Source: Candidatus Rhodoferax mariagerensis | GTDB lineage: Bacteria > Pseudomonadota > Gammaproteobacteria > Burkholderiales > Burkholderiaceae_C | Assembly: GCA_016719055.1 (NCBI GenBank) | Contig: JADKAW010000047.1 | Coordinates: 1 to 64,000 of the forward strand | DNA length: 64,000 bases | Direction: 5' to 3' | In this document: positions 23,551 through 32,178 of the stretch, piece by piece | Position numbering within the stretch: position 1 is the first letter of the stretch | Layout: every line of letters begins with the position of its first letter | Notes under the pieces: model-generated | Seen by the model: the letters and a program-made list of their open reading frames with translations, nothing else | What the model was told of the DNA's origin: nothing | Database searches by the model: none | Position numbers and translations under genes: made by a program

Positions 23551-24734
23551 GCGCGTGCCTCCATGGAGGTGATGAAACGGTCAAATAAATAACCAATGTC
23601 GTGCGGGCCAGGTGATGCCTCTGGGTGGCCCTGAAAACAAAACGCCGGTTGGTCCGTGCGCTCCAGACCCTGAAGCGTGCCATCAAACAAACTGACATGG
23701 GTGGCGCGCAGATTGGATGGCAGGGTTGTTTCATCCACTGCAAAACCGTGGTTCTGGCTGGTGATCGAGACGCGACCACTGTCCAGATCCTTGACCGGAT
23801 GGTTGGCACCATGGTGGCCAAACTTCATCTTGAAGGTTTTGGCACCACTGGCCAGCGCCATGATCTGATGGCCCAGGCAGATGCCAAAGGTGGGGATGCC
23901 AGCGTCGATCAACTCGGCGGCTGACGCAATAGCGTAGTCGCAGGGCTCGGGGTCACCCGGGCCGTTACTCAAAAAGATCCCGTCAGGCTGGAGATGGCGC
24001 ACCGCAGCCGCCGAGGTCTGTGCCGGCACTATCGTGACCCTGCAGCCGCGCTGCGCCAACATGCGCAAGATGTTTTTCTTGACACCGAAATCAAAGGCCA
24101 CCACGTGAAAGCGCGCGTCAGCCAGTTCTCCGTAACCTGGTTTGCCGCCCAACTCGGGGTTGAACAAGGCCCACTCGGATTCGGTCCATGCATAACTCTC
24201 GGGGCTGGAGACCACCCGGGCCAGGTCGGTACCCGCCATGGCCGGGGCGGTTTTGGCCAGCGCCTGGGCTTTGACAATGGCCTGCGGCGTCACCGCCTCG
24301 CCTGCGCCAAGTGCCAGAATGCAGCCGTTTTGTGCACCGCCACTGCGCAGCTGGCGGGTCAATTGGCGCGTGTCAATGTTGGAAATAGCCACCGTACGCT
24401 CGGCCACCAGGTAGTCACTCAGGCTCTGGGTCGAGCGGAAATTGGAGGCCAGCAGCGGCAGGTCACGAATGATCAGACCGGCCGCATGGACCTTGTTGGA
24501 CTCCACATCCTGTGCATTGGTGCCGGTGTTGCCAATGTGCGGGTAGGTCAGCGTGACAATTTGCTGGCAATAGCTGGGGTCGGTGAGGATTTCCTGATAG
24601 CCGGTCATCGAGGTGTTGAACACCACCTCGCCCACCGTGGAGCCGGTGGCGCCAATGGAATGACCGATGTAGACCGTGCCGTCTGCGAGCGCCAGAATGG
24701 CAGGTGGGGTGTTTCCCTGGAGGGACAAAAGCAC
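23547..24734 (-). CDS. carA: Carbamoyl-phosphate synthase small (glutaminase) subunit
   Basis: The GTG at 24734 has CGGAG seven bases upstream and gives the usual N-terminus VLLSLQGNTPPAILALADGT; the product has 395 residues. A frame back to ATG 24767 lacks a good site. CarA hydrolyses glutamine and channels ammonia to CarB. The N-terminal CPSase domain (TSMTGYQEILTDPSYCQQIV) is followed by the class-I GATase domain: FLSNGPGDPEPCDYA, nucleophile Cys286 in GICLGHQIMALA and the His/Glu pair in FQGHPEASPGPHD. It is first in carA-lysE-carB. Confidence 0.96.
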   Translation of the reverse strand: MLLSLQGNTPPAILALADGTVYIGHSIGATGSTVGEVVFNTSMTGYQEILTDPSYCQQIVTLTYPHIGNTGTNAQDVESNKVHAAGLIIRDLPLLASNFRSTQSLSDYLVAERTVAISNIDTRQLTRQLRSGGAQNGCILALGAGEAVTPQAIVKAQALAKTAPAMAGTDLARVVSSPESYAWTESEWALFNPELGGKPGYGELADARFHVVAFDFGVKKNILRMLAQRGCRVTIVPAQTSAAAVRHLQPDGIFLSNGPGDPEPCDYAIASAAELIDAGIPTFGICLGHQIMALASGAKTFKMKFGHHGANHPVKDLDSGRVSITSQNHGFAVDETTLPSNLRATHVSLFDGTLQGLERTDQPAFCFQGHPEASPGPHDIGYLFDRFITSMEARA

Positions 24735-24858
24735 TGGGATCTCCGAATAGGTTACGGGTACGCCCATGCCTGCTCAAGAGTTGCCTCTTGGGTGGAATCG
24801 ATAAGGGGATGGGGCTTGGGCTGCGACAGGGCGTACGCGGACTGCAAAACAGGCCGTG

Positions 24859-24864
24859 AGTATA
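24859..24864 (-). promoter_or_regulatory. Candidate -10 element of the carA operon
   Basis: The minus strand reads CGGCTATACTCACGG, a near-consensus TATACT hexamer about 125 bases before the carA GTG. The -35 is unclear: the best TTGAGT lies 21 bases upstream. No ArgR or PurR box is obvious to the eye. Confidence 0.35.
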
Positions 24865-25003
24865 GCCGAGGGGGTTGCCCGGATCACTCAAGCTCTACGC
24901 AGTCGCTGCAGCCAACGATGTGTCGGCAAAACCGTAGCCTGGCTGCTATTTTTCCAATAGTCCTGCCGTTTTCATGAGTTGGTGGACGGTTCCAGCAGCG
25001 GTT
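24865..25003. other. Spacer between BLUF gene and car promoter
   Basis: No gene is seen. A degenerate trace of the dispersed repeat (CTGGCTGCTATTTTTCC near 24940) may be present. Confidence 0.3.
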
Positions 25004-25426
25004 TCAGGAATCCGCAAGCTCGATCACCGTGCCCGCGGCCAGCAAATCGTCAATACGCGCCATCACCAGCAGCCCGGTGACGGAATAGGGGTCAAATTCG
25101 GGCCAGTCGATTTTGGTGCTTGGGTCAAGGTCAGACAGGCTGACATGGGCCATCGACCATTTTCCATAACGCCTTTGGACAATGCTTTCACAGTGAATCA
25201 TCTCGACATTGGTGTGGCGTTGATCCGCATAGATGCGTGAATACAACTTGGTAACCACGCTGCGCTCGCCTTCAAGCACCTGCAAAAACACGCCTTGTCC
25301 CTGGCACAACACGCCGGTGATGTCGTTGGCGTGATTCCAGGCCTGTGCCGTTTTCAGAATCGAGTTGGTCATGGTGCTGGTCTGCGGACCAACCGCAGTA
25401 CTGACATAAATCACGCGGATAAGCAT
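25004..25426 (-). CDS. BLUF-domain blue-light sensor protein
   Basis: The 140-residue protein starts at ATG 25426 (AAGGA nine bases upstream); the longer open frame has no support. A BLUF domain covers residues 1-95: Tyr7 in MLIRVIYVST, Asn31, Gln49 in GVFLQVLEG and Trp90/Met92 in RYGKWSMAHV, the residues that handle FAD and the light-induced hydrogen-bond switch. No output domain follows, only a 45-residue tail, so it should signal by protein contact. It is close to a flavin-type PPOX-fold gene, but a functional link is only inference. Confidence 0.9.
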   Translation of the reverse strand: MLIRVIYVSTAVGPQTSTMTNSILKTAQAWNHANDITGVLCQGQGVFLQVLEGERSVVTKLYSRIYADQRHTNVEMIHCESIVQRRYGKWSMAHVSLSDLDPSTKIDWPEFDPYSVTGLLVMARIDDLLAAGTVIELADS

Positions 25427-25565
25427 GGTGAGAAGTCCTTGAGTGGATGGAGTGCTGAAATTTTGCCCGACTTGTCGCGTCAGCGTCTGCCTACCGAAAA
25501 AAGGCCGTAGCTGCAACGTTCGCCGACGCCTTGGCGTCAGCACTTTCTGTCCAGACGGCAGCGGG
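25427..25565. other. Spacer upstream of BLUF gene
   Basis: It contains an inverted repeat GACGCC-TT-GGCGTC near 25527-25540 without a U-tract on either side. The BLUF promoter probably lies here. Confidence 0.3.
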
Positions 25566-26030
25566 TCAGCTTTTAAGGTCGTCGACGCACCACCAGGTGA
25601 CATCGTCAATGCCACACACCACCTGGTAGGCCTCAACCACCACCTCAAGCAGCACGCAGTCCGGAGCTTGCGTGAACGTCGCAAGGTCGGGGTGTTTTTG
25701 CAGGTGGGCACCCAGCAAGTGGGGGTGCATGGCAACATTGATTTGCTGCACCCGACCCACAGCACCGAGAATAAAACTGGCAAACGCGGGGCTCGAACCT
25801 TCGTGGCCGCGGCCATCGATCAATAGCGACACCCGCTGGTTTTGCATCAGGTTGGTGAATTTTCGGGTGTTGCGATACGTGGCAAAAACCAGTCGCTGCC
25901 CTTCATCCAGTGGGGTAATGGCGATCAAACTGGTGTGGGGTTGCCCGGCGTTTTCAGTGGCAAGCACGGCAAAACCAGTGGCGTCGAGCAGCGTCTGGAT
26001 GCGGTCCTTGACGGAGATAGAAGAGGTCAT
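25566..26030 (-). CDS. Pyridoxamine 5'-phosphate oxidase-fold (FMN-binding) protein
   Basis: The 154-residue protein has the split-barrel pattern of small flavin reductase/PPOX proteins: a helix then FAVLATENAGQPHTSLIAIT, LVFATYRNTRKFTNLMQNQR, VSLLIDGRG and ILGAVGRVQQI. Such proteins bind FMN, F420 or heme; the exact cofactor and substrate cannot be read here. The C-terminal third (DCVLLEVVVEAYQVVCGIDD) is typical of heme-utilisation-like members. It is a likely monocistron 139 bases before the BLUF gene. Confidence 0.8.
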   Translation of the reverse strand: MTSSISVKDRIQTLLDATGFAVLATENAGQPHTSLIAITPLDEGQRLVFATYRNTRKFTNLMQNQRVSLLIDGRGHEGSSPAFASFILGAVGRVQQINVAMHPHLLGAHLQKHPDLATFTQAPDCVLLEVVVEAYQVVCGIDDVTWWCVDDLKS

Positions 26031-26277
26031 TGAACACCAAGTTGGCTGGCTGAAACCGGCTGACCAGCGATGTTGAAAGCTTGCAGTCTACTCAAGCAGG
26101 TGTTTTGCCGCATTGCGCTCGTCTATTGATTGGTCAGGTTCCTGCCACTCACAAACACCATCTTGCGTGTCCAGCAGTTGCGCCCAACTGGCTGGACTTG
26201 GCTAAGAATACTATATAAATTATAGCTGTAAGTGCTTATTCCATAATGGCTTAATGCCAAAATGGCTCATAAACTCC
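26031..26277. other. Spacer with dispersed repeat, no gene seen
   Basis: It holds the promoter side of the PPOX-fold gene and, at 26213-26265, a plus-orientation copy of the short repeat (TTATAGCTGTAAGTGCTTAT...AATGGCTTAATGCC). Confidence 0.45.
26213..26265 (+). repeat. Dispersed short repeat copy
   Basis: ATAGCTGTAAGTGCTTATTC followed by CATAATGGCTTAATGCCAAA fits the consensus with several changes. It sits just beyond the tryptophanase stop codon. Confidence 0.5.
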
Positions 26278-27654
26278 TCACACATCCACCCAAGCGCACT
26301 CGCAAGTGAAATGGCGCAAAAACTGCGGTTGTTTGGTGATTTTGACGCCGCGGATGCAGGCCGCCTTTTCTTTGACCTCGGCAATCACTTCGGCCGCATA
26401 GTCAAAGTGGCTTTGGGTGTACATGCGCCGGGGGAAAGCCAGACGCACCAGCTCCATGCTGTGGTAGGTCTCAACGCCGTTGGGCAATCGCTTGCCAAAC
26501 ATCACCGAACCAATCTCGACGCCGCGAATACCGCCTTCCAGGTACAAGGCGTTGCACAGCGCCCAGGCTGGGTAATGGGCGATGGGCATGTTCGGTAACA
26601 CGGTGCGCGCGTCGATATAGACCGCATGGCCGCCGGTGGGTTTGACAAAGCCCACACCGGCTGCTTCAAGCCGCTCGCCCAAATATTCAGCGGTGCGCAG
26701 GCGGTAGCGCAGGTAGTCTTCCTGCATGCCTTCTTCCAGCCCCACCGCCAGCGCCTCAAGATCGCGCCCGGCCAGGCCGCCGTAGGTGGGAAAGCCCTCG
26801 GTCATGATCAGCACATTACGCACCGCGTCGATCCACTCTTCGCTTTTGAGCACGATAAAGCCGCCAATATTGACCATGCCGTCTTTTTTGGCGCTCATGG
26901 TGGCACCGTCGGCATAACTGAACATTTCTTTGACGATGTCAGGAATCGGCGTGTTCTCGTAGCCGGGCTCGCGCATCTTGATGAACATGGCGTTTTCCGA
27001 GAAGCGGCAGACGTCCATGATGAAGGGTTTGCCGTACTTTTTAAGCAATGCGGCATAGGCGCGGATGTTGGCCATGGCCACCGGCTGGCCGCCACCGGTG
27101 TTGTTGGTGACGGTGAGCATGCCAAACGGAATGCGATCGCCCTGCTCTTTCAGCAAGGCCTCGGCGCGCACCAGGTCGATGTTGCCCTTGAAGGGGTGGA
27201 TCAGCGCGGGCTGCAGACCTTCGGCAATCACCAGGTCCAGCGCCTCAATGCCCAGATACTCCAGGTTGGCACGGGTGGTGTCAAAGTGGCAGTTGTTGGG
27301 CACCACGTCGCCCTTTTTGCACACTGCAGTGAACAGCACCTTTTCAGCCGCACGGCCCTGGTGCGTGGGGACAAAAAACTTCATGCCGGTAATCTTCTGG
27401 ATAACCGCCTCAAGCCGGTAAAAGCTGCGCGCACCAGCGTAGCTCTCGTCGCCCTCCATGATGGCACCCCACTGGCGGCTCGACATGGCACCGGTGCCCG
27501 AGTCGGTCAGCCAGTCAATCAGCACGTCTTCTGCGTGCAGCTTGAACACATTGAGTTTGGCGGCTTCCAGCAGGTCCACCCGCTCGGCGCGACTGGTCAT
27601 GCGGATGGGTTCGATGCTTTTGATGCGGAAGGGTTCGATCAGGGTTTTGGGCAT
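26278..27654 (-). CDS. tnaA: Tryptophanase / beta-eliminating lyase
   Basis: The start is ATG 27654 (MPKTLIEPFRIKSIEPI), giving 458 residues; an upstream frame start at 27699 is unlikely. The PLP enzyme splits L-tryptophan to indole, pyruvate and ammonia, or tyrosine to phenol. Family landmarks are DSGTGAMSSRQWGAIMEGDE, FVPTHQGRAAEK, NTGGGQPVAMANI, MDVCRFSENAMFIK and the PLP-lysine motif TMSAKKDGMVNIGG (Lys256/257). The TPL-specific arginine of SMERG is replaced by Ile in VEIGSVMFG, as in tryptophanases, so I favour TnaA; some TPL-like features (FSYADG, GLAGRDLEA) leave doubt. No TnaC leader peptide or tnaB permease is adjacent. Confidence 0.82.
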   Translation of the reverse strand: MPKTLIEPFRIKSIEPIRMTSRAERVDLLEAAKLNVFKLHAEDVLIDWLTDSGTGAMSSRQWGAIMEGDESYAGARSFYRLEAVIQKITGMKFFVPTHQGRAAEKVLFTAVCKKGDVVPNNCHFDTTRANLEYLGIEALDLVIAEGLQPALIHPFKGNIDLVRAEALLKEQGDRIPFGMLTVTNNTGGGQPVAMANIRAYAALLKKYGKPFIMDVCRFSENAMFIKMREPGYENTPIPDIVKEMFSYADGATMSAKKDGMVNIGGFIVLKSEEWIDAVRNVLIMTEGFPTYGGLAGRDLEALAVGLEEGMQEDYLRYRLRTAEYLGERLEAAGVGFVKPTGGHAVYIDARTVLPNMPIAHYPAWALCNALYLEGGIRGVEIGSVMFGKRLPNGVETYHSMELVRLAFPRRMYTQSHFDYAAEVIAEVKEKAACIRGVKITKQPQFLRHFTCECAWVDV

Positions 27655-27757
27655 GATGGGCTCGTTGAAATTGAAAGTGGCGTGAAGGTAGCACCGCACA
27701 AAACCCTGTGGTGTCGGATATTTCCAACAGGCGGTAAAAAATCAGCGCAATGTGCCT

Positions 27758-29962
27758 TCAGGCCGTGGGTGCCTGGCGCAGGCGCTCGGCCAGGCTGAGC
27801 GCAATGTTGCGCAATAGCTGCTGCCCCATGTCGGGGTGCTGTTGTGTCACTTCATCCATCGCCTGTCGGGTCAGCACGTAGACCACCACGTCGTCGTCGG
27901 CGATCGCATCAGCACTTCTGCCAGCGTTGTCGAGCATGGCAATTTCACCCAGCAAAACACCGGGCGAGTAGCTCACAAAGCGCTGCGAACGGGCAGCCGT
28001 TGCCGCCACAATGGTGATGGACCCCTGCGTCAGAACATACAGCCGATCCCCCGGGTCGCCCTGGCGAAACAAAAATTCAGCGGCTTGCAAACGCTGCTCC
28101 ACCATCACCAAGCTGAGCCACGCCTGCTGTGGCTCACTTAAACCACGCATCAGAAAGGTCTGCGACAAGGCCACACTGGCCTGCGGCTCGGTCACGCCGG
28201 CTTCTTGCAGCAGCGCACGTTCGGCCACCTCGGTGGCACGGTCAAGGTCGGGACACCAGAGCGCGCGGCCGGCATCACGAAAACAACCGTAAGCGTGCAG
28301 GCGCAGTCCATGGGCGTTGTCAACGGATACGCCGGCCAGCAGCAGCCCAACGCCGCGTTGCCGCAGGCGGTGCCAAAGCTGCTGCAACAGCATGGCGCCT
28401 GAAGCATCCATGGTGCTGACCCGTTGCATCTCCAATATCAGAAACCGGCAGTTCGGCCCAATCAGGTCAACTTCATCCCCCAGGCGTTTGGCGCTGCCAA
28501 AAAACAGCGCGCCATCGAGCTCCAGCACGGCAATGCGCTCGCGTGCCGGTTGCAGCAACCGCTCTTGGTGCGTGGCATAAATTCGACGTGAAGGTCGCTG
28601 GCTGGCGAAGAAGCGCCGGCGTACCAAGGACTGGTTCATGCTGTTGATGAACAACACCATGGAAATCAGCATACCCGCCGCCACACCTGCGGCAAAACCC
28701 AACACCACAATCGCCGCGCAAACCACCAGCACCACGGCCAGGCTGTGGCGCAATTCGCGCGATCGATCACCCCGCCTGAACTGGCCAAGCAGTTGCCGCG
28801 TCCACCGGTCCATCACCGCAACAGACATGGTCAGCATGATGCCGGCCAGGACGGCGGTGGGCACCAGCGCAATCCAGCGCGCACCCACTGTAAAGATCAC
28901 TGCCAGCAAGGCGGTGGACACGACAATCGCCGTGCGGCTGCAGGTGCTGCGGCCTCCGGTGGTCAAGGCACGCGTGACCGACAATCCCAACGGGATGCCC
29001 CCCAGTGCCCCGCCCACCATATTGGCCAAACCCTGGGCCAGCAATTCGCGGCGACTGGCATGACGGGTTTGGGCAATCTGGTCGATGGCGGTGGCGGCCA
29101 GCAATGACTCCAATGACAACACCACGGCCAGCAACAATGCGGTCACCACCAGTGCGGCAGCATGCCGCTGCAGCAGGTCAATAGTGCCTGGCAACGCAAG
29201 CGGGGCCAGCGCATTGGGCAGAACCGTACTCCCGGTCAAGGTGCCCACTGTTGAGCCCAGTTGCAGCCCGGGCATCAGCACGGCCAGCAGCGCATACAAG
29301 GCCGAGCCAAGCAGCAACGCCATCAGGGCCCCGGGCACACGCGGCCAGCGGCTGTGCGCCAAGCCAACCGAGCCGGCAGTCAGCAAACCCAGCAGCAGGG
29401 CCAGGGGCTGAATTTGCGAAAACACACTCGGGTCCGTCAAACGAGCAAGGCTTGGCAAAGCCAGCAACCCCAGCAACGGGGCCAATTGCGACAGCACAAT
29501 CAGCAGCGCCACACCGTTCATGAAGCCTGCCAGCCCGGGTTGGGGCACATAGCTGGCAAGTTGCCCCAGGCCCGTCAGGCCCAACAGAATCTGAAAAAAC
29601 CCCACCAGCACCACGCAGGCGGCCACCACTGCCAGCAAACCTGCGACACCCTCGGGGCTGGCCATTGACCACAACGGATCGTTGGCAAGCTGCCCAACCA
29701 GACTTGCCAGCAGCAGCGCAGCCGCCGAATGGGGCGCGGCAGCCGGCGAAACATGGCGTGACAACAGCAGGTAAACCAGGCCGCCCGAAAAAATCGCCGA
29801 AAAACCGGCTGCAATACCCAACGGTGCGGCCAGCACACCCAGCACGGTAAAGGCCAGCAATCCGCGCGTCAGCACCATGGTCAGCGTGGCAAACGCATTC
29901 ACGCTGCCCACAGCCAGGTCGTGCCTGAGCTGGGTCGGATTAACGCGCCAGACTGGGCTCAA
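27758..29962 (-). CDS. SulP-family anion transporter fused to STAS and cNMP-binding domains
   Basis: The 734-residue inner-membrane protein begins at TTG 29962 with AAGG upstream. Residues 1-430 form the SLC26/SulP core (GSVNAFATLTMVLTRGLLAF, PLGIAAGFSAIFSGGLVYLL, GGALGGIPLGLSVTRALTTG). Residues about 460-590 form a STAS domain (IAVLELDGALFFGSAKRLGD, LEMQRVSTMDASGAMLLQQL). Residues about 610-725 form a cyclic-nucleotide-binding fold (EFLFRQGDPGDRLYVLTQGS, GVLLGEIAMLDNAGRSAD). It should import sulfate, bicarbonate or another anion under control of a nucleotide or of the STAS regulator; the substrate is not known. It is divergent from the UshA-like gene. Confidence 0.88.
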   Translation of the reverse strand: MSPVWRVNPTQLRHDLAVGSVNAFATLTMVLTRGLLAFTVLGVLAAPLGIAAGFSAIFSGGLVYLLLSRHVSPAAAPHSAAALLLASLVGQLANDPLWSMASPEGVAGLLAVVAACVVLVGFFQILLGLTGLGQLASYVPQPGLAGFMNGVALLIVLSQLAPLLGLLALPSLARLTDPSVFSQIQPLALLLGLLTAGSVGLAHSRWPRVPGALMALLLGSALYALLAVLMPGLQLGSTVGTLTGSTVLPNALAPLALPGTIDLLQRHAAALVVTALLLAVVLSLESLLAATAIDQIAQTRHASRRELLAQGLANMVGGALGGIPLGLSVTRALTTGGRSTCSRTAIVVSTALLAVIFTVGARWIALVPTAVLAGIMLTMSVAVMDRWTRQLLGQFRRGDRSRELRHSLAVVLVVCAAIVVLGFAAGVAAGMLISMVLFINSMNQSLVRRRFFASQRPSRRIYATHQERLLQPARERIAVLELDGALFFGSAKRLGDEVDLIGPNCRFLILEMQRVSTMDASGAMLLQQLWHRLRQRGVGLLLAGVSVDNAHGLRLHAYGCFRDAGRALWCPDLDRATEVAERALLQEAGVTEPQASVALSQTFLMRGLSEPQQAWLSLVMVEQRLQAAEFLFRQGDPGDRLYVLTQGSITIVAATAARSQRFVSYSPGVLLGEIAMLDNAGRSADAIADDDVVVYVLTRQAMDEVTQQHPDMGQQLLRNIALSLAERLRQAPTA

Positions 29963-30293
29963 TGGCCAGCCTTGGCGGATGTGCCAGGAGCTGGCAGAGG
30001 CTTGATCGCCTGGGTTTTCATGGCACGTTCATACCGGCAGAAAGAGGTCTGGAACTTTAACGCAGTTTCTGACCTCGCATTTTTTTTGCATGCTGGCAGC
30101 ACAGACAGCCATAAGCAAGCCCGATTGATCAGCAAAGCTTACCTGAATACTCTTTAATTGATAGCTTTCAGCGCATACCCTGAAAGGGCTGGAAGGCAAT
30201 TTCATGTATAAACCTGTGCTGCGGGTATTTCCGGTAAAAACCGCCCCTCAGTGCTGCCAAAATCAGGCTCATCTGAGCGACAAAGGAAAACAC
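29963..30293. other. Divergent promoter region sulP / ushA with repeat
   Basis: About 330 bases without a convincing gene. It carries promoters for both sides and a plus-orientation dispersed repeat at 30158-30204. AAAGGAAAACAC precedes the ushA-like ATG. Confidence 0.4.
30158..30204 (+). repeat. Dispersed short repeat copy
   Basis: GATAGCTTTCAGCGCATACC followed by CTGAAAGGGCTGGAAGGCAA matches the family in plus orientation. Confidence 0.65.
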
Positions 30294-31931
30294 ATGAAGC
30301 TGAACCGCATTTGCCTGTCATTGGGCCTGATTGCTGCGCTGGCTGGCTGCGCGCTGGCACCACAAACCGGTGCCGAAAAAGACAAGACCTACCGCATCAC
30401 CATCATGCACACCAACGACCATCACGGTCGTTTCTGGCACAACAGCGATGGTGAATACGGCATGGCGGCGCGCAAGACCGTGGTGGACGAGATTCGCCGT
30501 GATGTAGCTGCCGCGGGCGGCTACAGCCTGCTGCTTGACGGGGGTGATGTCAATACCGGCGTGCCTGAATCCGATTTACAGGACGCCGTGCCCGACTTCA
30601 AGGGCATGAACCTGCTGGGCTATCAGGCCATGGCGGTCGGCAACCACGAGTTTGACAAACCACTGGGTGTGCTGAAGATGCAGCGCGACCTGGCGCAGTT
30701 TCCGATGCTCTCAGCCAATATTTATGAGGGCGGCCAGCGCATGTTTGCACCCTACAAGGTTTTTGATCTGGGTGGCTTAAAGGTCGGCGTGATGGGCCTG
30801 ACGACCGAAGACACAGTCAAGATGTCGCACCCTGACAACGTGGGCAAACTGGAGTTTCGCAGTGTCATCGCCGAGGCGGGCAAGGTGGTGCCCGAGCTGC
30901 GCCGTCAGGCCGACGTGGTGATCGCCGCCACCCACATGGGCCATTACGAAAACGGCAAACACGGCACCCAGGCCCCGGGTGACGTGGAAATGGCCCGGGC
31001 CGTGCCCGGCATTGACCTGGTGGTGGGTGGCCACACGCAAAACCCGGCCTGCATGAAGGCCGAAAACGTGTTGGACCGCGCCTATATACCGGGTGCCGCC
31101 TGCCAGCCCGACCGACAAAACGGGGCCTGGATTGTGCAAGCACATGAATGGGGCAAATATGTGGGGCGTGCAGATTTTGAATACCGCAATGGTGAATTCA
31201 AGCTGGTGAAATATGCGCTGATCCCGATCAATCTGAAAAAACCGGTCAAAGGCACCGACGGAAAAACCACTTTGGTGCCCTACACCAGCCAGATTGCACC
31301 AGACAAAGACATGTTGGCCTTGCTGACACCGTACCAGCAGTTCGGCCAGGAAAAGCTCAATGTCCAGATTGGGTCCGTCGACGCCCGCTTGGTCGGTGAA
31401 CGTGATGTGGTACGCAAGAATGTCACCAACCTGGGCGTGCTGATCGGGCAGGCGATGATGGACAAGACGCGTGCCGACCTGGCCGTGGTCAACGCCGGTG
31501 GCGTGCGCGACTCGATTGCTGCTGGCGTCATTTCCTACAAGGATGTGCTCAAGGTACATCCGTTTGGCAACACGGTATGCACCGCCGAGCTGAGCGGCAC
31601 AGAGCTGCTGGACTATCTGAACGCTGCCGCCAAGATGAGTCCTGGCTCGGGCGCCTACCCACAGTTTGCCGGGGTTGCACTTGACATCAGCGCGGGCAAG
31701 GTGTCCAACGTTCGCATCAAGGGTGCGCCGCTGGACATGGGCAAAACCTATCGCATCACGGTCAACAATTTTCAGGCGGCCGGCGGCGATGGTTACCCCA
31801 AACTGGTCAACCACCCGAGTTTTGTCAACACCGGCTTTGTCGACGCCGATGTGCTGCGCGCTTTCATCGCCGCCAGGAGTCCGATCAAGGCGGCTGAATT
31901 CGAGCCCGGCCAGTCGGTGCTGCGCCGATAA
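30294..31931 (+). CDS. UshA-like 5'-nucleotidase lipoprotein
   Basis: ATG 30294 follows AAAGGAAAACAC and opens a lipoprotein signal (MKLNRICLSLGLIAALAGC, Cys19). The 545-residue product has the calcineurin-type metallophosphatase domain, with metal ligands in ITIMHTNDHHGRF, LLLDGGDVNTG, AVGNHEFDKP, ATHMGHYE and VVGGHTQ. It also has the C-terminal 5'-nucleotidase domain (NLGVLIGQAMMDKTRADLAV, VNAGGVRDSI, NNFQAAGGDGYPKL). It should hydrolyse nucleotides in the periplasm, yielding nucleosides and phosphate, which fits the nucleoside-type ABC operon further right. Anchoring to a membrane is inferred from the lipobox. Confidence 0.9.
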   Translation: MKLNRICLSLGLIAALAGCALAPQTGAEKDKTYRITIMHTNDHHGRFWHNSDGEYGMAARKTVVDEIRRDVAAAGGYSLLLDGGDVNTGVPESDLQDAVPDFKGMNLLGYQAMAVGNHEFDKPLGVLKMQRDLAQFPMLSANIYEGGQRMFAPYKVFDLGGLKVGVMGLTTEDTVKMSHPDNVGKLEFRSVIAEAGKVVPELRRQADVVIAATHMGHYENGKHGTQAPGDVEMARAVPGIDLVVGGHTQNPACMKAENVLDRAYIPGAACQPDRQNGAWIVQAHEWGKYVGRADFEYRNGEFKLVKYALIPINLKKPVKGTDGKTTLVPYTSQIAPDKDMLALLTPYQQFGQEKLNVQIGSVDARLVGERDVVRKNVTNLGVLIGQAMMDKTRADLAVVNAGGVRDSIAAGVISYKDVLKVHPFGNTVCTAELSGTELLDYLNAAAKMSPGSGAYPQFAGVALDISAGKVSNVRIKGAPLDMGKTYRITVNNFQAAGGDGYPKLVNHPSFVNTGFVDADVLRAFIAARSPIKAAEFEPGQSVLRR

Positions 31932-31961
31932 TTGCAACAGTTTTAACCTAGGAGAAAGATC

Positions 31962-32111
31962 ATGGCAAAAGGTCAGCAAAACAACAACAAGATGGTCAAA
32001 AAGCCTAAAAAAGACACCTCGCCACCCAAACCGGTGTCGGCCGATGCGGTGCGTCCCACCGTGACCACGGTGGTGCCAGTGCGCGGCAAACTCAAGAACG
32101 CTGCACGCTGA
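31962..32111 (+). CDS. Small basic conserved protein (49 aa)
   Basis: The ATG at 31962 is preceded by TAGGAGAAAGATC, an excellent ribosome site. The product starts MAKGQQNNNKMVKKPKKDTS and ends PVRGKLKNAAR; it is lysine- and glutamine-rich and probably unstructured. I recall short MA(K/N)GQQR-N-KKPK proteins of unknown function in Burkholderiales. It lies 30 bases after the UshA-like gene and may be co-transcribed. There is no evidence for a function. Confidence 0.7.
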   Translation: MAKGQQNNNKMVKKPKKDTSPPKPVSADAVRPTVTTVVPVRGKLKNAAR

Positions 32112-32178
32112 TTGATCCCGCACCTGGGCAAGCCGGTGTCGCCCGCTGTACGGGTTTTGCTGTGACCGCCTTGCCAGG

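Noticed and set aside
24768..24900. ArgR or PurR operator before carA
   Set aside because: No sequence close to the known boxes could be seen; only a -10-like hexamer is reported.
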